A DNA stretch of 64,000 nucleotides from Ktedonobacter racemifer DSM 44963 (GTDB taxonomy: Bacteria > Chloroflexota > Ktedonobacteria > Ktedonobacterales > Ktedonobacteraceae), in the NCBI RefSeq assembly GCF_000178855.1, contig NZ_ADVG01000001.1, positions 186,001 through 250,000 of the forward strand, read 5' to 3'. Within the stretch, counting starts at the first letter, position 1; each line of letters starts with the position of its first letter. Below, piece after piece: positions 1 through 9,248 of the stretch. Made by a program: the position numbers and the translations under genes. The notes under the pieces are model-generated. The model did not search any database, had not been told where the DNA came from, and worked only from the letters and a program-made list of their open reading frames with translations.

Positions 1-1248
1 GATGGACTTGACGAAATGGAGGAGGCTGCGCGTCCTACCTGCATTGCTGCCATCAATGCCTACCATCGTGATCACATGTCCCCTCTGATTGTCTGTAGTC
101 GGACCAGTGAGTATGATCATGCGGCAACACAAGAGAAGCTCATGCTTCATACAGCGGTGGTGGTGCAACCGCTCTCACGAGTGCAGGTGGATACCTACCT
201 GACCACACTGGGCAAGCCACTGGCGGCGTTACGAACCACTCTCAAGAAGAATCCCGCATTGGCAACGCTGGCGACCACACCCCTGATGCTCCAAATCCTC
301 ATCTTAACGTATCATGGAACAACCGTGCGACAGCTTTCACACAAAGCATCAGAACTCCAGAAACAGATCTGGACGGCGTATGTCCAGCACATGGTCCAGC
401 ACAAGGGAGATGCTACACACTATCCCTTCGACCGCACTACTACCTGGCTTGGGTGGCTTGCCCGATACATGCAGAAGCACAACCTCACCATCTTTTCTCC
501 CGAAGATCTGCAACCAGATGCTCTTCCTCGCCCATCCGCCATCATCTATCGTTGGTGTGCCAGGCTGATCATTGGGCTGCTTTTGGGTCTCCTCTTCGGG
601 TGGCTCTGCGGGCTGCTCATGGAACCGATTGCCGGGCTAGTGGCTGGATCAATCCTGATGGGAATAACCATCGTCGGAAAACTGGACAACCTATTTGAAC
701 CAGCCTGGAAAAAAGCACCACGATCTGAAAACAGGCGGCATTTGTCCATCAATCATACGTGGTTGCTCGCAGGGTTGGTAATGGCGCTCGCCATCGGGCT
801 GCTCCTGGTGCTCGTCTTCGGACCACAAATCGATAGCAAAAATATTAGCGATACGGTCGTCAAGCAGGCATCGGACCCCACAGTAATGTTTTCGGACCCC
901 GATGTGCGGTGGGCTGCCTGGACACTACGCGATGTGAAACAGAACGGAGGACATATCGGGTGGGGATGGGAGGCTGGTCTCACCATAGGAGGGGTTGCCG
1001 GACTCCTCATTGGACTGGTCTTCGGATGGGGCATCGTCATTCGACGCATCATCCTCCGTATCTTTCTCTGGTATCTGCGCCTGTTCCCCTGGAGGGCTAC
1101 CCCCTTTTTTGAGGACGCTACAGCTCGTATACTGTTGAGGCGCGTTGGAGGAGGCTATAGCTTCACCCATCACCTATTACTCGAATACTTTGCTGATCTG
1201 GATACCACATCATCTTCCACATCGCCCCCTGCCCATCCAGTACAGTAG
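1..1248 (+). CDS. NACHT-family NTPase, C-terminal part with membrane segments (cut by window start)
   Basis: The reading frame is already open at base 1 and begins with DGLDE, the Walker B pattern of NACHT/STAND NTPases, followed by a sensor-like VCSRTSEY stretch. Walker A and anything before it lie outside the window. After the NTPase region come three strongly hydrophobic glycine/leucine-rich stretches (about residues 180-225, 255-280 and 315-345 of the visible part), so the C-terminus is probably membrane-embedded. It ends in a YSFTHHLLLEYFADL segment of the type that closes many NACHT proteins. NACHT proteins act as signalling or defence switches; the ligand is unknown. The family call is good, the role open. 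Confidence 0.7.
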   Translation, partial: DGLDEMEEAARPTCIAAINAYHRDHMSPLIVCSRTSEYDHAATQEKLMLHTAVVVQPLSRVQVDTYLTTLGKPLAALRTTLKKNPALATLATTPLMLQILILTYHGTTVRQLSHKASELQKQIWTAYVQHMVQHKGDATHYPFDRTTTWLGWLARYMQKHNLTIFSPEDLQPDALPRPSAIIYRWCARLIIGLLLGLLFGWLCGLLMEPIAGLVAGSILMGITIVGKLDNLFEPAWKKAPRSENRRHLSINHTWLLAGLVMALAIGLLLVLVFGPQIDSKNISDTVVKQASDPTVMFSDPDVRWAAWTLRDVKQNGGHIGWGWEAGLTIGGVAGLLIGLVFGWGIVIRRIILRIFLWYLRLFPWRATPFFEDATARILLRRVGGGYSFTHHLLLEYFADLDTTSSSTSPPAHPVQ

Positions 1249-1475
1249 AAGCTGCCGCCAAATGCGCTGCCGCGAATCGGGGAGGCATCTTCGTCACTCA
1301 GCGCATCACTGATTCGAGAAGAAATAGGTCCAGTGATCGATCTTTGCAGAGACCGATGAAGTACCCTTGTCAAGTAGAAAGAAAACCAGAAAAACACGCA
1401 AAAATCTCTCTGACCCCGAAAAGGCTCTGGGGCCTTCCAGATGAAAAACCTCTTTGATGGTCTACTTGGGCGGGC

Positions 1476-2643
1476 TCAACCGGAACGAGTCGATGCGGGT
1501 AAGTGATAGGTCCGACCATTGAAGATGAAGCTGTCCATATGAGCTCCGATCCCGAGCCGATCCAGCTCGCGGCGCACAAATTCGACACGAGAAAGCCCTT
1601 GTCGCGTCGCGGTCGATTTGTTTCGCGCCCATTCCATAATCGCCCGTGTGACCATCGCCTGGTCAGCATGCCGATCAGCTTCCTGTTTGGAAAGCACATG
1701 CCAGATGATCACGAGCAGCTTGCGTGCAATAGCTACAATGGCTTTCTTCTTGCCGATCCGCATCGCCAGTCGCTCAAACTGGTCTTTCCAATGAGGATGG
1801 TGCTCAACCGCCATCCAGGCTGCTTCGACTAATGCAGCCCGCATGTCCCTTCGCCCCTGTTTGGTAATATGCCCGGTTTGGTAGGTCTGGACTGCAAGCG
1901 TGGACACTCGCTCCCAGACCAGCATATCCCACGAGTTGTTTCGCGCTGGGAAAGCGCATAATATCTCCGATAGCGGCTAGGAGAATGAGGGCATTGATGA
2001 CCCCAATGCCGGGCACCTGGAGCAGAAAAACCACCTGACTCGCCCACGGCTCGGTCCCACTTAAGCGAGTCAGTTCTGTTTCCACTTCTCCAATCAATGG
2101 CTCTAAGCTCTCTAACAAGCTCAAATCCTGGCGGATGCGTAGCTTCTCAACCGCTGAGAGGGAAAGGTTCTCCCACCAGGGGCGCTGAGCCCGAAGAAAG
2201 AGCCCTGCGGCTGGTGGAGCGATGTTGTAACGATGTAAGGTGCTGCGTAACCGGTTCTTGGCCCGCGTACGCTGACGAATCAAACGAGCGCGGTGCGCGA
2301 TGAGACCTCGCAGCTCACGCACGTCCTGGGGAGGAATCCACACCACAGGAATGAGACCTGCGGCCAGGAGTCGCGCCAGGTGCAGCGTATCGCGCGCATC
2401 GGTTTTGACGCGAGCAGTGGTAATGAGTTTCACAAGGTTGGGATGAGCGACTGTTACAGAGGAAACCAGGGGACGGAGCTGGTCACAGAGATGCCAAGCA
2501 TTGGTGGTAGCTTCCAACACAACCGCGTCCGTCAAGCAAAGATGCTGTTGGCTCCAGGAAAGGAAATCATCCAGATCGACTCGGCGTGGGGAAAGGACCA
2601 CCTGCTGGGAGGGATTGACCGCTCCGACAACGACCTTTGCCCA
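1476..2643 (-). pseudogene. IS110-family transposase, frameshifted and 5'-truncated
   Basis: The upstream frame has the RuvC-like region (VKTDARDTLHLARLL) and the Transposase_20 region (QVPGIGVINALILLA) of IS110/IS1111 enzymes. A frameshift near 1885-1900 moves the C-terminal part (QTGHITKQGRRDMRAALVEA) into another frame. At the 5' end, homology stops at WAK near 2643, where the first catalytic Asp motif (usually GID) should be; beyond that the DNA codes on the other strand for a serine recombinase. The copy is therefore dead. The missing N-terminus means the junction at about 2643 is a rearrangement, not a clean insertion. Confidence 0.8.
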
Positions 2644-3220
2644 GCGCAAACAACTGTTGCGATGGTTGATCAAGGATGTGACGCTCTCTAAGCGTGGCAA
2701 CGTCATCGATGTAGCTATTCGTTGGCAAACCGAGGCCCTCACGCGCCTAGCCATCCCACGTCACAAAAAATCGTGGGAGGAACGTCAAACCAGCCAAGAG
2801 GTGGTAGCTCGCGTACGAGAGTTGTCGCCGCCCCATACCAATGCGCAGATTGCAGCCAAGCTCAATGAGGAAGGAGAGCGAGCTGGAATGGGAGGCTCGT
2901 TTACGACGAGCAAAATCGAGTGGATTCGCTATGCCTATCACATTCCTACCGGATGTCCAGAACGTCCGAGGGCAGCTCCAACTGGGCAGCGGGGAGACGG
3001 GCGCTACTCGGCGCGAGCGGCTGCGGAATTGCTCAACGTGGATGTCTCGACCATTGCCGAGTGGTGTAAGACGGGGCGGTTGGAAAGCGTTCGTTCTACC
3101 CCTCTGGGACCGCGCTGGGTCACGCTCACCCCTGAGATCATCTCCGCGCTACGCAAGCCCATCAAGCGGAAGTGGAAGCGGCACCAAGCTCAAAGGGGGA
3201 AGCAGCCTGTGGTAAAGTAA
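2644..3220 (+). pseudogene. Large serine recombinase, C-terminal remnant
   Basis: From the IS110 junction the frame reads RKQLLRWLIKDVTL, the usual region after the coiled coil of large serine recombinases. It is followed by NAQIAAKLNEEG and a helix-turn-helix-like YSARAAAELLNVDVSTIAEW. The catalytic N-terminal domain and zinc ribbon are absent. The frame ends at 3220 with a basic tail. A 9-bp stem hairpin follows directly. This is the broken end of a recombinase-type element, not a functional gene. Confidence 0.65.
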
Positions 3221-3228
3221 TACTATGA

Positions 3229-3255
3229 TGGTGGATCGGAAGATTTGATCCACCA
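3229..3255 (+). terminator. Hairpin after the recombinase remnant
   Basis: TGGTGGATC pairs with GATCCACCA across a 9-nt loop, 8 bases after the recombinase stop. No T-run follows, so termination is only a possibility. Confidence 0.3.
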
Positions 3256-3267
3256 GGAGGAGGACAC

Positions 3268-3402
3268 ATGAAATCCCGAACATCGCCTGGAAAGAGAGGC
3301 AGTGTGCTGCCCTTATCGGAATTGACAGGGGCCTCAGTTTGTTGTTGCTTTTTGGAATATACACCCGCTTCAGCGGTTGAGGATGATAGCCTCGTTGCTT
3401 GA
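3268..3402 (+). pseudogene. Start of a small gene cut off by an intron fragment
   Basis: A very good ribosome binding site (AGGAGGAGG) lies six bases before ATG 3268. The peptide starts MKSRTSPGKRGSVLP, then runs into antisense intron sequence at about 3312 and stops at 3402. Its position after the recombinase suggests a second gene of the same lost element. The product is not recognised. Confidence 0.3.
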
Positions 3403-3694
3403 GCGATTGTATGGCCTTTGCCTTCTTTTCTGGAGCATTCCAGATGTCTTTATCTACTCCAGGAGTGTTCTTGCCTTGGTTTTCCGTCACTCGTCTGACG
3501 GCAAGCGCTTTGCCACTGAACGAGTGGGTTAACAAGCGTTGCAGGGCTTTCACCTTGCCCCGTTTGCCTTCCTGTGTTGCCTTGACGATACGCGCTTGGA
3601 GCCGACGCACATTGCGGTGAACGGCTGTCCAATTGATCTGGCGCCATTTCACCTCGTTGTGGGAGGCTGCACCAGCAAACGTGTTCGCTGTCAT
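3312..3694 (-). pseudogene. Group II intron reverse transcriptase, N-terminal fragment
   Basis: Only RT-0 and the first part of RT-1 are present: RRVTENQGKNTPGVDK, then LKRVYIPKSNNKLRPLSIP. Homology stops at about codon 127, where DNA from another source begins. The catalytic YADD, maturase and endonuclease domains are missing. Confidence 0.8.
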
Positions 3695-4309
3695 CTGCTT
3701 TGCCTCCTGTGTTCGTTAATCAAGTTTTCTCGTCAAGAAAGACCAAACGGAAGTCTGCTCGCTTTCGCGCGGGATCATGTTGTCTTTTGACGTCATCCCT
3801 ATCCACCCCATTACAGGTGGCTTTCGCTTTCTCCGTTTTCCTTTGCCCGCACTCCCATGGGCCGTCCTTGCGGTTGGCTGTCCCTTTCGGGAGGACTACG
3901 GGTTTACCACGTTCCGTATGCATACCCGGATCGAGTAGGTTCTGCCTCTGCGCCGGTGGATACAGCGTCTGCGCCAGGGTAAGGGGACACCCCCTGGACC
4001 AATCCACACTGCCTTTTGGCTCAAGCCTATCAGCATCTTTGGCTTGTTTTCGGTGACGACGTTTTGAGCAGTTCACATCTGTTAACCATACGATCCAACC
4101 CTAGTTCCCGACCGCTTTGATGCTAGCAGTCGTAGTGAACTCCTCGCGGGTTCACTACCGCTTTTGCAAGCGAGGCATCCATTGTTCCAAGAGCTTCACA
4201 CCACCGGATTACTCCAACCGCATGTCTTGGTAGGGTACTGGGGGCAGAACCCCAGGTGAAATCCTGTTCATTCAAGTCTCACAGCTATTCATACGGCCTC
4301 GTGTCGCAC
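3312..4309 (-). mobile_element. Group II intron, 5' fragment
   Basis: The minus strand starts at 4309 with GTGCGACACGAGGCCG. This matches the 5' end of the second intron in the window (GTGCGGCACGAGGCCG at 28990) and the GTGYG start of bacterial group II introns. About 600 bases of structured non-coding RNA (domains I-III) precede the reverse transcriptase start at 3694. The intron is lost beyond about 3312, so domains V and VI are missing and it cannot splice. Confidence 0.7.
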
Positions 4310-4330
4310 GTCCTCCTCCAAACCGTGCGT

Positions 4331-4369
4331 CTTAGCGGGGATTTTGGGAGGAAAAAATACCGGAACCCC
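4331..4369 (-). repeat. Solo terminal repeat of the 41-bp-TIR miniature element family
   Basis: Read on the minus strand, these 39 bases run from GGGGTTCC to CCCCGCTAAG and align without gaps to the termini of the complete copies at 8669-8946 and 63642-63914. The outer end is at 4369. The inner side is cut 22 bases further on by the group II intron fragment, so the intron may have inserted into a copy. Confidence 0.6.
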
Positions 4370-4423
4370 CTTTTGGCACCTAACGTTGCGCAGGAAAATC
4401 CAAACAAGCAAAGGAAATATGTT

Positions 4424-5044
4424 ATGTCAAGACAGATGATGGGAACTCCACAGAATGAGGAAGACCGCCTCGACGAGGCAGGCATTCCTCCCACGCAACT
4501 GCATCACATTGCGTTTAAAACTGCCAGGTTTCTGGAGATGCGAGAGTTCTATCGCACCTTCCTCGGCGTCCACCCGGTCCTCGAAGTGGAGGGCACCGCG
4601 GTTTTTTACACCTTCGATCTGGCTCACCATCGCCTGGTCCTCTTTCACGATCCCACATGCACCGAGCAGGTGCTCACCAGCGCGGGCATGCATCATGTAG
4701 CATTTATCTACAGCCTTGACGATCTCATGCGGGTGTACCAGCGTTTGAAGCACAAGAGCCTGCTGCCGTACATGGCGATGAATCATGGTCCGAATACATC
4801 GTTCTATTACCGAGATCCTGACAACAATATGCTTGAGCTCCAAATCGACAACTATGGACCCGACTTGCGCAAGGGTCTGGAAGCACTGCGCGCGCTCCAG
4901 ACAAGTTCCAATCCCCTCGGGGTCATGGTGAACCCGGAAACATTCCTGGCAGCCTGGCAAGCGGGAGCAACACTCACGGAGTTACACGAACGTTCCTACG
5001 CGGGCGAGTTTGCCGAAGGAGCCGCTCCGTTCCCAATAGGGTGA
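4424..5044 (+). CDS. VOC-superfamily (extradiol-dioxygenase-like) protein
   Basis: A 206-residue protein with two beta-alpha-beta-beta-beta modules of the glyoxalase/extradiol dioxygenase fold. Likely metal ligands are His28 (LHHIAF), His91 (GMHHVAF) and Glu138 (NNMLELQID), spaced as in catechol 2,3-dioxygenase-like enzymes. I chose ATG 4424 because an AAGGAAA site precedes it; the open frame continues upstream only into intron and repeat remnants. Substrate unknown: ring cleavage of a catechol or another VOC reaction are both possible. The gene stands alone, with repeats on both sides. Confidence 0.75.
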   Translation: MSRQMMGTPQNEEDRLDEAGIPPTQLHHIAFKTARFLEMREFYRTFLGVHPVLEVEGTAVFYTFDLAHHRLVLFHDPTCTEQVLTSAGMHHVAFIYSLDDLMRVYQRLKHKSLLPYMAMNHGPNTSFYYRDPDNNMLELQIDNYGPDLRKGLEALRALQTSSNPLGVMVNPETFLAAWQAGATLTELHERSYAGEFAEGAAPFPIG

Positions 5045-5375
5045 TCAGCTCAGGGTAATGCCTACAACGTATTGCTGAACATGTCCACACTGACGCCGTG
5101 GCGTTGGCTCAAGTTCTTTGTGAACCATAATCCGCCGAATTACCCATAATATGGCAGTGAATCTGGCTTCTGAGTTCTGTTTTACAAAGTGAATTCAGGC
5201 AAACATATTCACTGCCGCATTATGATTCACAAATTCGATTCACTGCCAGGATATGCTACAAAATCGTTTGAATCAATTTAATGTTTGCTTACTCTAAACT
5301 GGCTTCTGACCTAGAGGCACTGCCAGAATATGCTGCACGATTTTTGCCATAACATGGGTGAAATCGCACCTTTTG
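5045..5375. repeat. Intergenic cluster of transposon-end-like repeats
   Basis: No gene is visible in these 330 bases. A 41-bp block at 5121-5161 (TGAACCATAATCCGCCGAAT and onward) is the inverse of 48335-48375 with 36 of 41 matches. Further copies of the core TTCACTGCC followed by an ATATG-like word lie near 5205, 5237 and 5317. Several copies of one short motif in a terminus is typical of transposons whose transposase binds repeated sites. Confidence 0.5.
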
Positions 5376-6095
5376 TCAAACAACTTCCAGAAGGAGACCG
5401 GCCAATTCTCGCGGCATCGTGATCATCGCATCATGGCCGGTTGGCAACTGTCGCAGACGCCACCCCGCTTCCGTTGGAGGAAGCGCTCTTCGCGCCACGA
5501 GATGTCGCATGAGTGAGAAGAAGAAACCACCGCCGGTGCAGTCAATGTGCGTACGGGGTTTCGTTGACACGATCGCTGGATTCTTCAGATGAAGAGGTTG
5601 CTCGAACGTCTTCAGGGGTTGTGGCGTCACCGATCTGCGCACCCAGCTGAGATCTGGCTCTGTCGTCATCCCGTAGGTGCCTTGAGGATCGACTCTGTAG
5701 CCATCACCGTGGGCCTGTGCTTGTTTGCGGAGCAGACGGATGACCATCGGCGAGATATCGGCCATCGATTCGCCATCACGTGGCACGAAGGTATCCAGAT
5801 AGACCAGGTGCGCAATGCGCTCCGGCACCTGATCAACCACGCTGGTGATTACCATCCCGCCATAACTGTGACCCACCAGGATGACCCCATGCAGATTCTT
5901 TTCCTCCAGCAAGCCGACGATATCCTGGATATGGGTATCTAATCCGACCTCGGGTGAAAGCTCGAATGCACGCTCAGCCAGGCCAGTGAGGCTGGGTGCA
6001 TACACCTCATGGCCAGCAGCTTCTAAGAAAGGGATGACCTTCTGCCAGCACCAGCCTCCATGCCATCCCCCGTGCACCAGCACAAATGTTGCCAT
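5376..6095 (-). CDS. Alpha/beta hydrolase (esterase-like)
   Basis: A 239-residue cytoplasmic hydrolase. HGGWHGGWCW near the N-terminus is the oxyanion-hole region, GHSYGG carries the nucleophile Ser77, and TGHDAMI near the C-terminus holds the catalytic His. The pattern fits the AB-hydrolase_6 group that contains plant salicylate methylesterase-like enzymes and bacterial homologues. AAGGAGG precedes the ATG by five bases. Substrate cannot be read from sequence. Neighbours are repeats, so it is probably monocistronic. Confidence 0.8.
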   Translation of the reverse strand: MATFVLVHGGWHGGWCWQKVIPFLEAAGHEVYAPSLTGLAERAFELSPEVGLDTHIQDIVGLLEEKNLHGVILVGHSYGGMVITSVVDQVPERIAHLVYLDTFVPRDGESMADISPMVIRLLRKQAQAHGDGYRVDPQGTYGMTTEPDLSWVRRSVTPQPLKTFEQPLHLKNPAIVSTKPRTHIDCTGGGFFFSLMRHLVARRALPPTEAGWRLRQLPTGHDAMITMPRELAGLLLEVV

Positions 6096-6338
6096 GCTTG
6101 CCTCCTTTTTCGACTTTTTGGATATGAATCATTTTATTCTATGGGCGAAAATTGGATCATTAAGTGGGGGGGGGAAAACGGGTAAGAGTGGATAGAAAAT
6201 GATAGCAATCATGAGTAAAATATCTCTTATGGCTCCACAGGCTCTTTCCTGACACAAGCTTGCTTACTCATTGAATTGTCCAATTTTTTAACAATCCAAC
6301 GAAGATTCCTAATGCTGTGGTATTGGCTCGATCCTTTG

Positions 6339-6360
6339 TGAACCATAATCTGCCGAATTA
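6339..6360 (+). repeat. Copy of the TGAACCATAATC transposon-end motif
   Basis: TGAACCATAATCTGCCGAAT matches the block at 5121 with one change, and the preceding GGCTC..CTTTG is also shared. It lies just outside the 31-bp inverted repeat at 6368. The rest of 6096-6643 holds no recognisable gene. Confidence 0.45.
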
Positions 6361-6367
6361 GGGGGTT

Positions 6368-6398
6368 GAGTATTAACCATGCGAAAAACCACGCTAAG
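6368..6398 (+). repeat. Left arm of a 31-bp inverted repeat around the WD40 gene
   Basis: GAGTATTAACCATGCGAAAA through GCTAAG is the exact reverse complement of 8393-8423, 31 of 31 bases. Together the arms enclose 2.06 kb containing only the WD40 gene and a miniature element. Confidence 0.65.
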
Positions 6399-6643
6399 CA
6401 AAAGTGTTCTCTCTTAACCTCTATATCCCCATAAGGCATACACAGTTTGTATATGCCTTATGCACCATATCACGTGCCAAATTGATGGCGTGATAATGTC
6501 CGTTTTCGCCTCTATAAGCTCTTAGAGCGTGTTTTGTGAATGCATAGAGGCACCAATTTGGTACACTCTGCTATCGGAGATGATGCCTCAAATCGCATCC
6601 TTTGTCCAAAGAGAGCCGAGCGCAAATATTGAGAGGGATAAAT

Positions 6644-7960
6644 CTATGATTTGGGGGCTTTCCATATGTTCATGATCTTGTCGTCGGAGCCGGAGGCAAT
6701 ATATGAACCATCAGGAGACCAGGCGACGACGTTCACAGCCGAGCCCACCTGATAGAGACTGGTCGAAGATTCCTTCATTGGGTTCTTGGTGCTCCATATG
6801 TGCACCGTTCCATCTGTGGAACCCGAAGCGATGCTATTCCCATCAGGGGACCAGGTGACAGAATGTACCGCATCTCGGTGTCCAGTGTATGTAAGAATAT
6901 TTTTCTTGTCAGCATGCTTGTCGTATGCATCCCAGACCTGTACTGTGCCATCGGCAGAGGCAGAGGCGATATAGGGTGAGCCGCCGGAGGACCAGGCAAG
7001 GTTAAAGATTGTCCCAGTGTGTTTCTGGTACGTGTTGATGATGTGTCCATCTGTCGTATCCCAAATGTGTACTGCTTTGTGAGTGCCACCCGAGGCGATG
7101 TGCTCCCCTCGCGGAAATGGTGCCCAGGCAACGGCAAGGATCTCCCCCTCCTGGTTTTTCGTGAGAAGCGTCTTTCCAGTCTGAGCATTCCAAATGTGAA
7201 TGGTGCCATCGCTTGAAGCCGAAACAATGCGCGTCCCATCTGGGGACCAGGCAACCGCATGCACAGCAGCGTTATGGCCTCCATAGGTGAGAATACTGTT
7301 CCTATTATATGTCGGGACCCCATCATATACAGATAGAACCACGACTATCTTATCGTGACCAGCCCAAGCGACGCGTGTTCCATCAGGAGACCAGGCAACA
7401 TCATAGACTGGCCCCGAATGGTCTAAATAGGTATCAGAGGGGCCAAAGTAAGTTTTGTTGGGGGCATCAGGATCATGAAACGTGTCAACGAGTGTTACAG
7501 TACTGTTGTTCTCTGCTGAAATGATGTGTTTTCCGTCAGGGGACCAGGCAATGCCATACACTGGACTCTTCAATCCTACGATATCATAGAGAGGACTTTG
7601 AGAAGGATTTTTAAGATCATGCACCCATGAATTTACCGCAGGTGCCACTTGAGAGCAAAGGGCTCCGAAGGTAAGCAGACTCATCCCTGCTCCAAATGTA
7701 GTGGCACCAGTCAGCCAAAGCATTTTGCGGCGATCTACCACAGCATCAGCTTGGAGAGAAATCTCATTACGCCGCCTGATTCGTTGATGGGAAAGGGAGG
7801 AACTGTCCCTGCCCTTTGTTCTAGGATTGTTCAACGTCACGCTGCTATAAGCGGGCTGCTTCTGCTCAATTGCCAAAGGCGCTCCACATGCGGAACAGTG
7901 AGTACATGTGGCTTCATTCCTCTTGCCGCACTTTGGACAGAAAAGGGGGGAGTGCTTCAT
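6644..7960 (-). CDS. Zinc-ribbon, membrane-anchored WD40 repeat protein
   Basis: A 438-residue protein. The N-terminus has a zinc ribbon (Cys8, Cys11, Cys22, Cys25). After a basic linker comes one membrane segment (about 80-102, WLTGATTFGAGMSLLTFGAL). From about residue 125 to the end there are at least six WD repeats with the signature SPDGTRIVSASSDGTIHIW. The propeller should lie outside the membrane as a protein-binding scaffold. Such proteins are common in Ktedonobacteria and often relate to NACHT or kinase signalling, but no partner is adjacent here. The ribosome binding site before ATG 7960 is weak, so the start is less sure. Confidence 0.75.
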   Translation of the reverse strand: MKHSPLFCPKCGKRNEATCTHCSACGAPLAIEQKQPAYSSVTLNNPRTKGRDSSSLSHQRIRRRNEISLQADAVVDRRKMLWLTGATTFGAGMSLLTFGALCSQVAPAVNSWVHDLKNPSQSPLYDIVGLKSPVYGIAWSPDGKHIISAENNSTVTLVDTFHDPDAPNKTYFGPSDTYLDHSGPVYDVAWSPDGTRVAWAGHDKIVVVLSVYDGVPTYNRNSILTYGGHNAAVHAVAWSPDGTRIVSASSDGTIHIWNAQTGKTLLTKNQEGEILAVAWAPFPRGEHIASGGTHKAVHIWDTTDGHIINTYQKHTGTIFNLAWSSGGSPYIASASADGTVQVWDAYDKHADKKNILTYTGHRDAVHSVTWSPDGNSIASGSTDGTVHIWSTKNPMKESSTSLYQVGSAVNVVAWSPDGSYIASGSDDKIMNIWKAPKS

Positions 7961-8265
7961 ATGTCCAGCATACCTCGAAATCGTTTCTCAATAGTTGATC
8001 TCTTGCTCAGATTATAGGAGCAAGAGGGCGTTTGAGGCAAGGACAAGAAGGGATGAATAAAATTTAGCAAAAAATCCAAATACATCCTAAAACGGATTTT
8101 CTCTTTGTAGAGGAAATTTTAGTGCCTCCGGGCAGCAGGAACACATTCGACAACACATTCGACTTAGTCCTTGTTTGCCACAGGCACACCTCAATAGCAC
8201 GCACTCTGAAGGTGTTTGGACATATAATCACTCAATCACTCTCCCGATTCCCAAACGGGCTATTA

Positions 8266-8392
8266 TACTACAGCACCACTTAGCGAGGTATATATGTTAC
8301 GAAGTGACTTCTTAGGCTCCTTCTTTGTAGAAGACTTGTAATGTGGCAGTGAGCCTGTGGAGCCACCTCACGTTTTAAGTGGTACTGTAGTA
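8266..8392. mobile_element. 127-bp miniature inverted-repeat element
   Basis: TACTACAGCACCACTTA (8266-8282) is mirrored by 8376-8392 with 16 of 17 matches. There is no coding capacity between the arms. It abuts the right 31-bp repeat at 8393 with no gap. Confidence 0.5.
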
Positions 8393-8423
8393 CTTAGCGT
8401 GGTTTTTCGCATGGTTAATACTC
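8393..8423 (-). repeat. Right arm of the 31-bp inverted repeat
   Basis: Exact inverse of 6368-6398. Outside it, at 8454-8475 and 8481-8503, two TGAACCATATC motifs follow in the same direction, related to the transposon-end motif seen at 6339. Confidence 0.6.
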
Positions 8424-8453
8424 GAGCACAGAAGATGGACTACAATTGCAAAT

Positions 8454-8503
8454 TGAACCATATCTTGCCCATTCGTTTTTTGAACCATATCCTGTCCAAT
8501 TAG
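8454..8503 (+). repeat. Two TGAACCATATC motif copies
   Basis: TGAACCATATCTTGCCCATT (8454) and TGAACCATATCCTGTCCAAT (8481) are 27 bases apart and resemble the motifs at 5121, 6339 and 48335. No gene lies between 8424 and 8668. Confidence 0.4.
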
Positions 8504-8668
8504 GCTAAAATCTTTGGCAAATCACACATCGAGATACTCTCCCATCTGAATTTACAGCAGATGAGACCAACACCGTCGCCTTTTGGCTGAAGTGACTCAA
8601 CCGATTGCACTTCTTTTCCCTAACGACGCTTCAAACAGAGGTTCCTCGCGTCAGCATAGGTCGCAGGG

Positions 8669-8946
8669 TTGGGGTCATAACATTTTTTCCTGCTGTTTTT
8701 CCCGCTAAGCAACAGAAGAATGAGGACGTTTCAGCAGTATTTTCCAGGAAGAGATGCTTCTTTATAGAGCGCGTACACTCATCGGAAAGCTGAGCACAAA
8801 GATTTGTTTGGGAAAACGAGAGACCAGAACCGATTTTCTGGTGGTCCTTGGGCAAATCCTGGCTGAATATGCCTCTTTCTCATCTTTTGCATGAATTTCC
8901 CTATTCTTAGCGGGAAAAACAGCAGGAAAAAATGTTATGACCCCAA
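8669..8946. mobile_element. 278-bp miniature element with perfect 41-bp terminal repeats (copy A)
   Basis: 8669-8709 (starting TTGGGGTCATAACATTTTTT) and 8906-8946 are perfect reverse complements over 41 bases. The 196 bases between them hold no plausible gene. A related complete copy is at 63642-63914, and solo ends are at 4331 and 21885. No target duplication is obvious. The region from here to 9248 contains no gene. Confidence 0.75.
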
Positions 8947-9248
8947 GTCTAAAGTAGTCGATGAGTACTGAGATAGTTGATCTTTAACAGGCTCCATTGG
9001 GATGTGCGAGCCTAGAGAACCGGTCAGGTAATGAAAATGTTGTGCTTTTCCTGTCCTTGTGGTAAGCGCGCAACCCATTTTCTACTTCAGTTGAAACAAG
9101 AAAAGAGAGCCACCCTCCGGCCAATCTCTCTCACGCCTCTTGCTCCAAAAGGAGAGATCAGCGTATGATAGAGGGACACGAGGACAGCGGTTTTGCTGGA
9201 TGCCCATATCCCACATAGAAACAAAGCAGAGAAGCGCTCTCACCGGGG

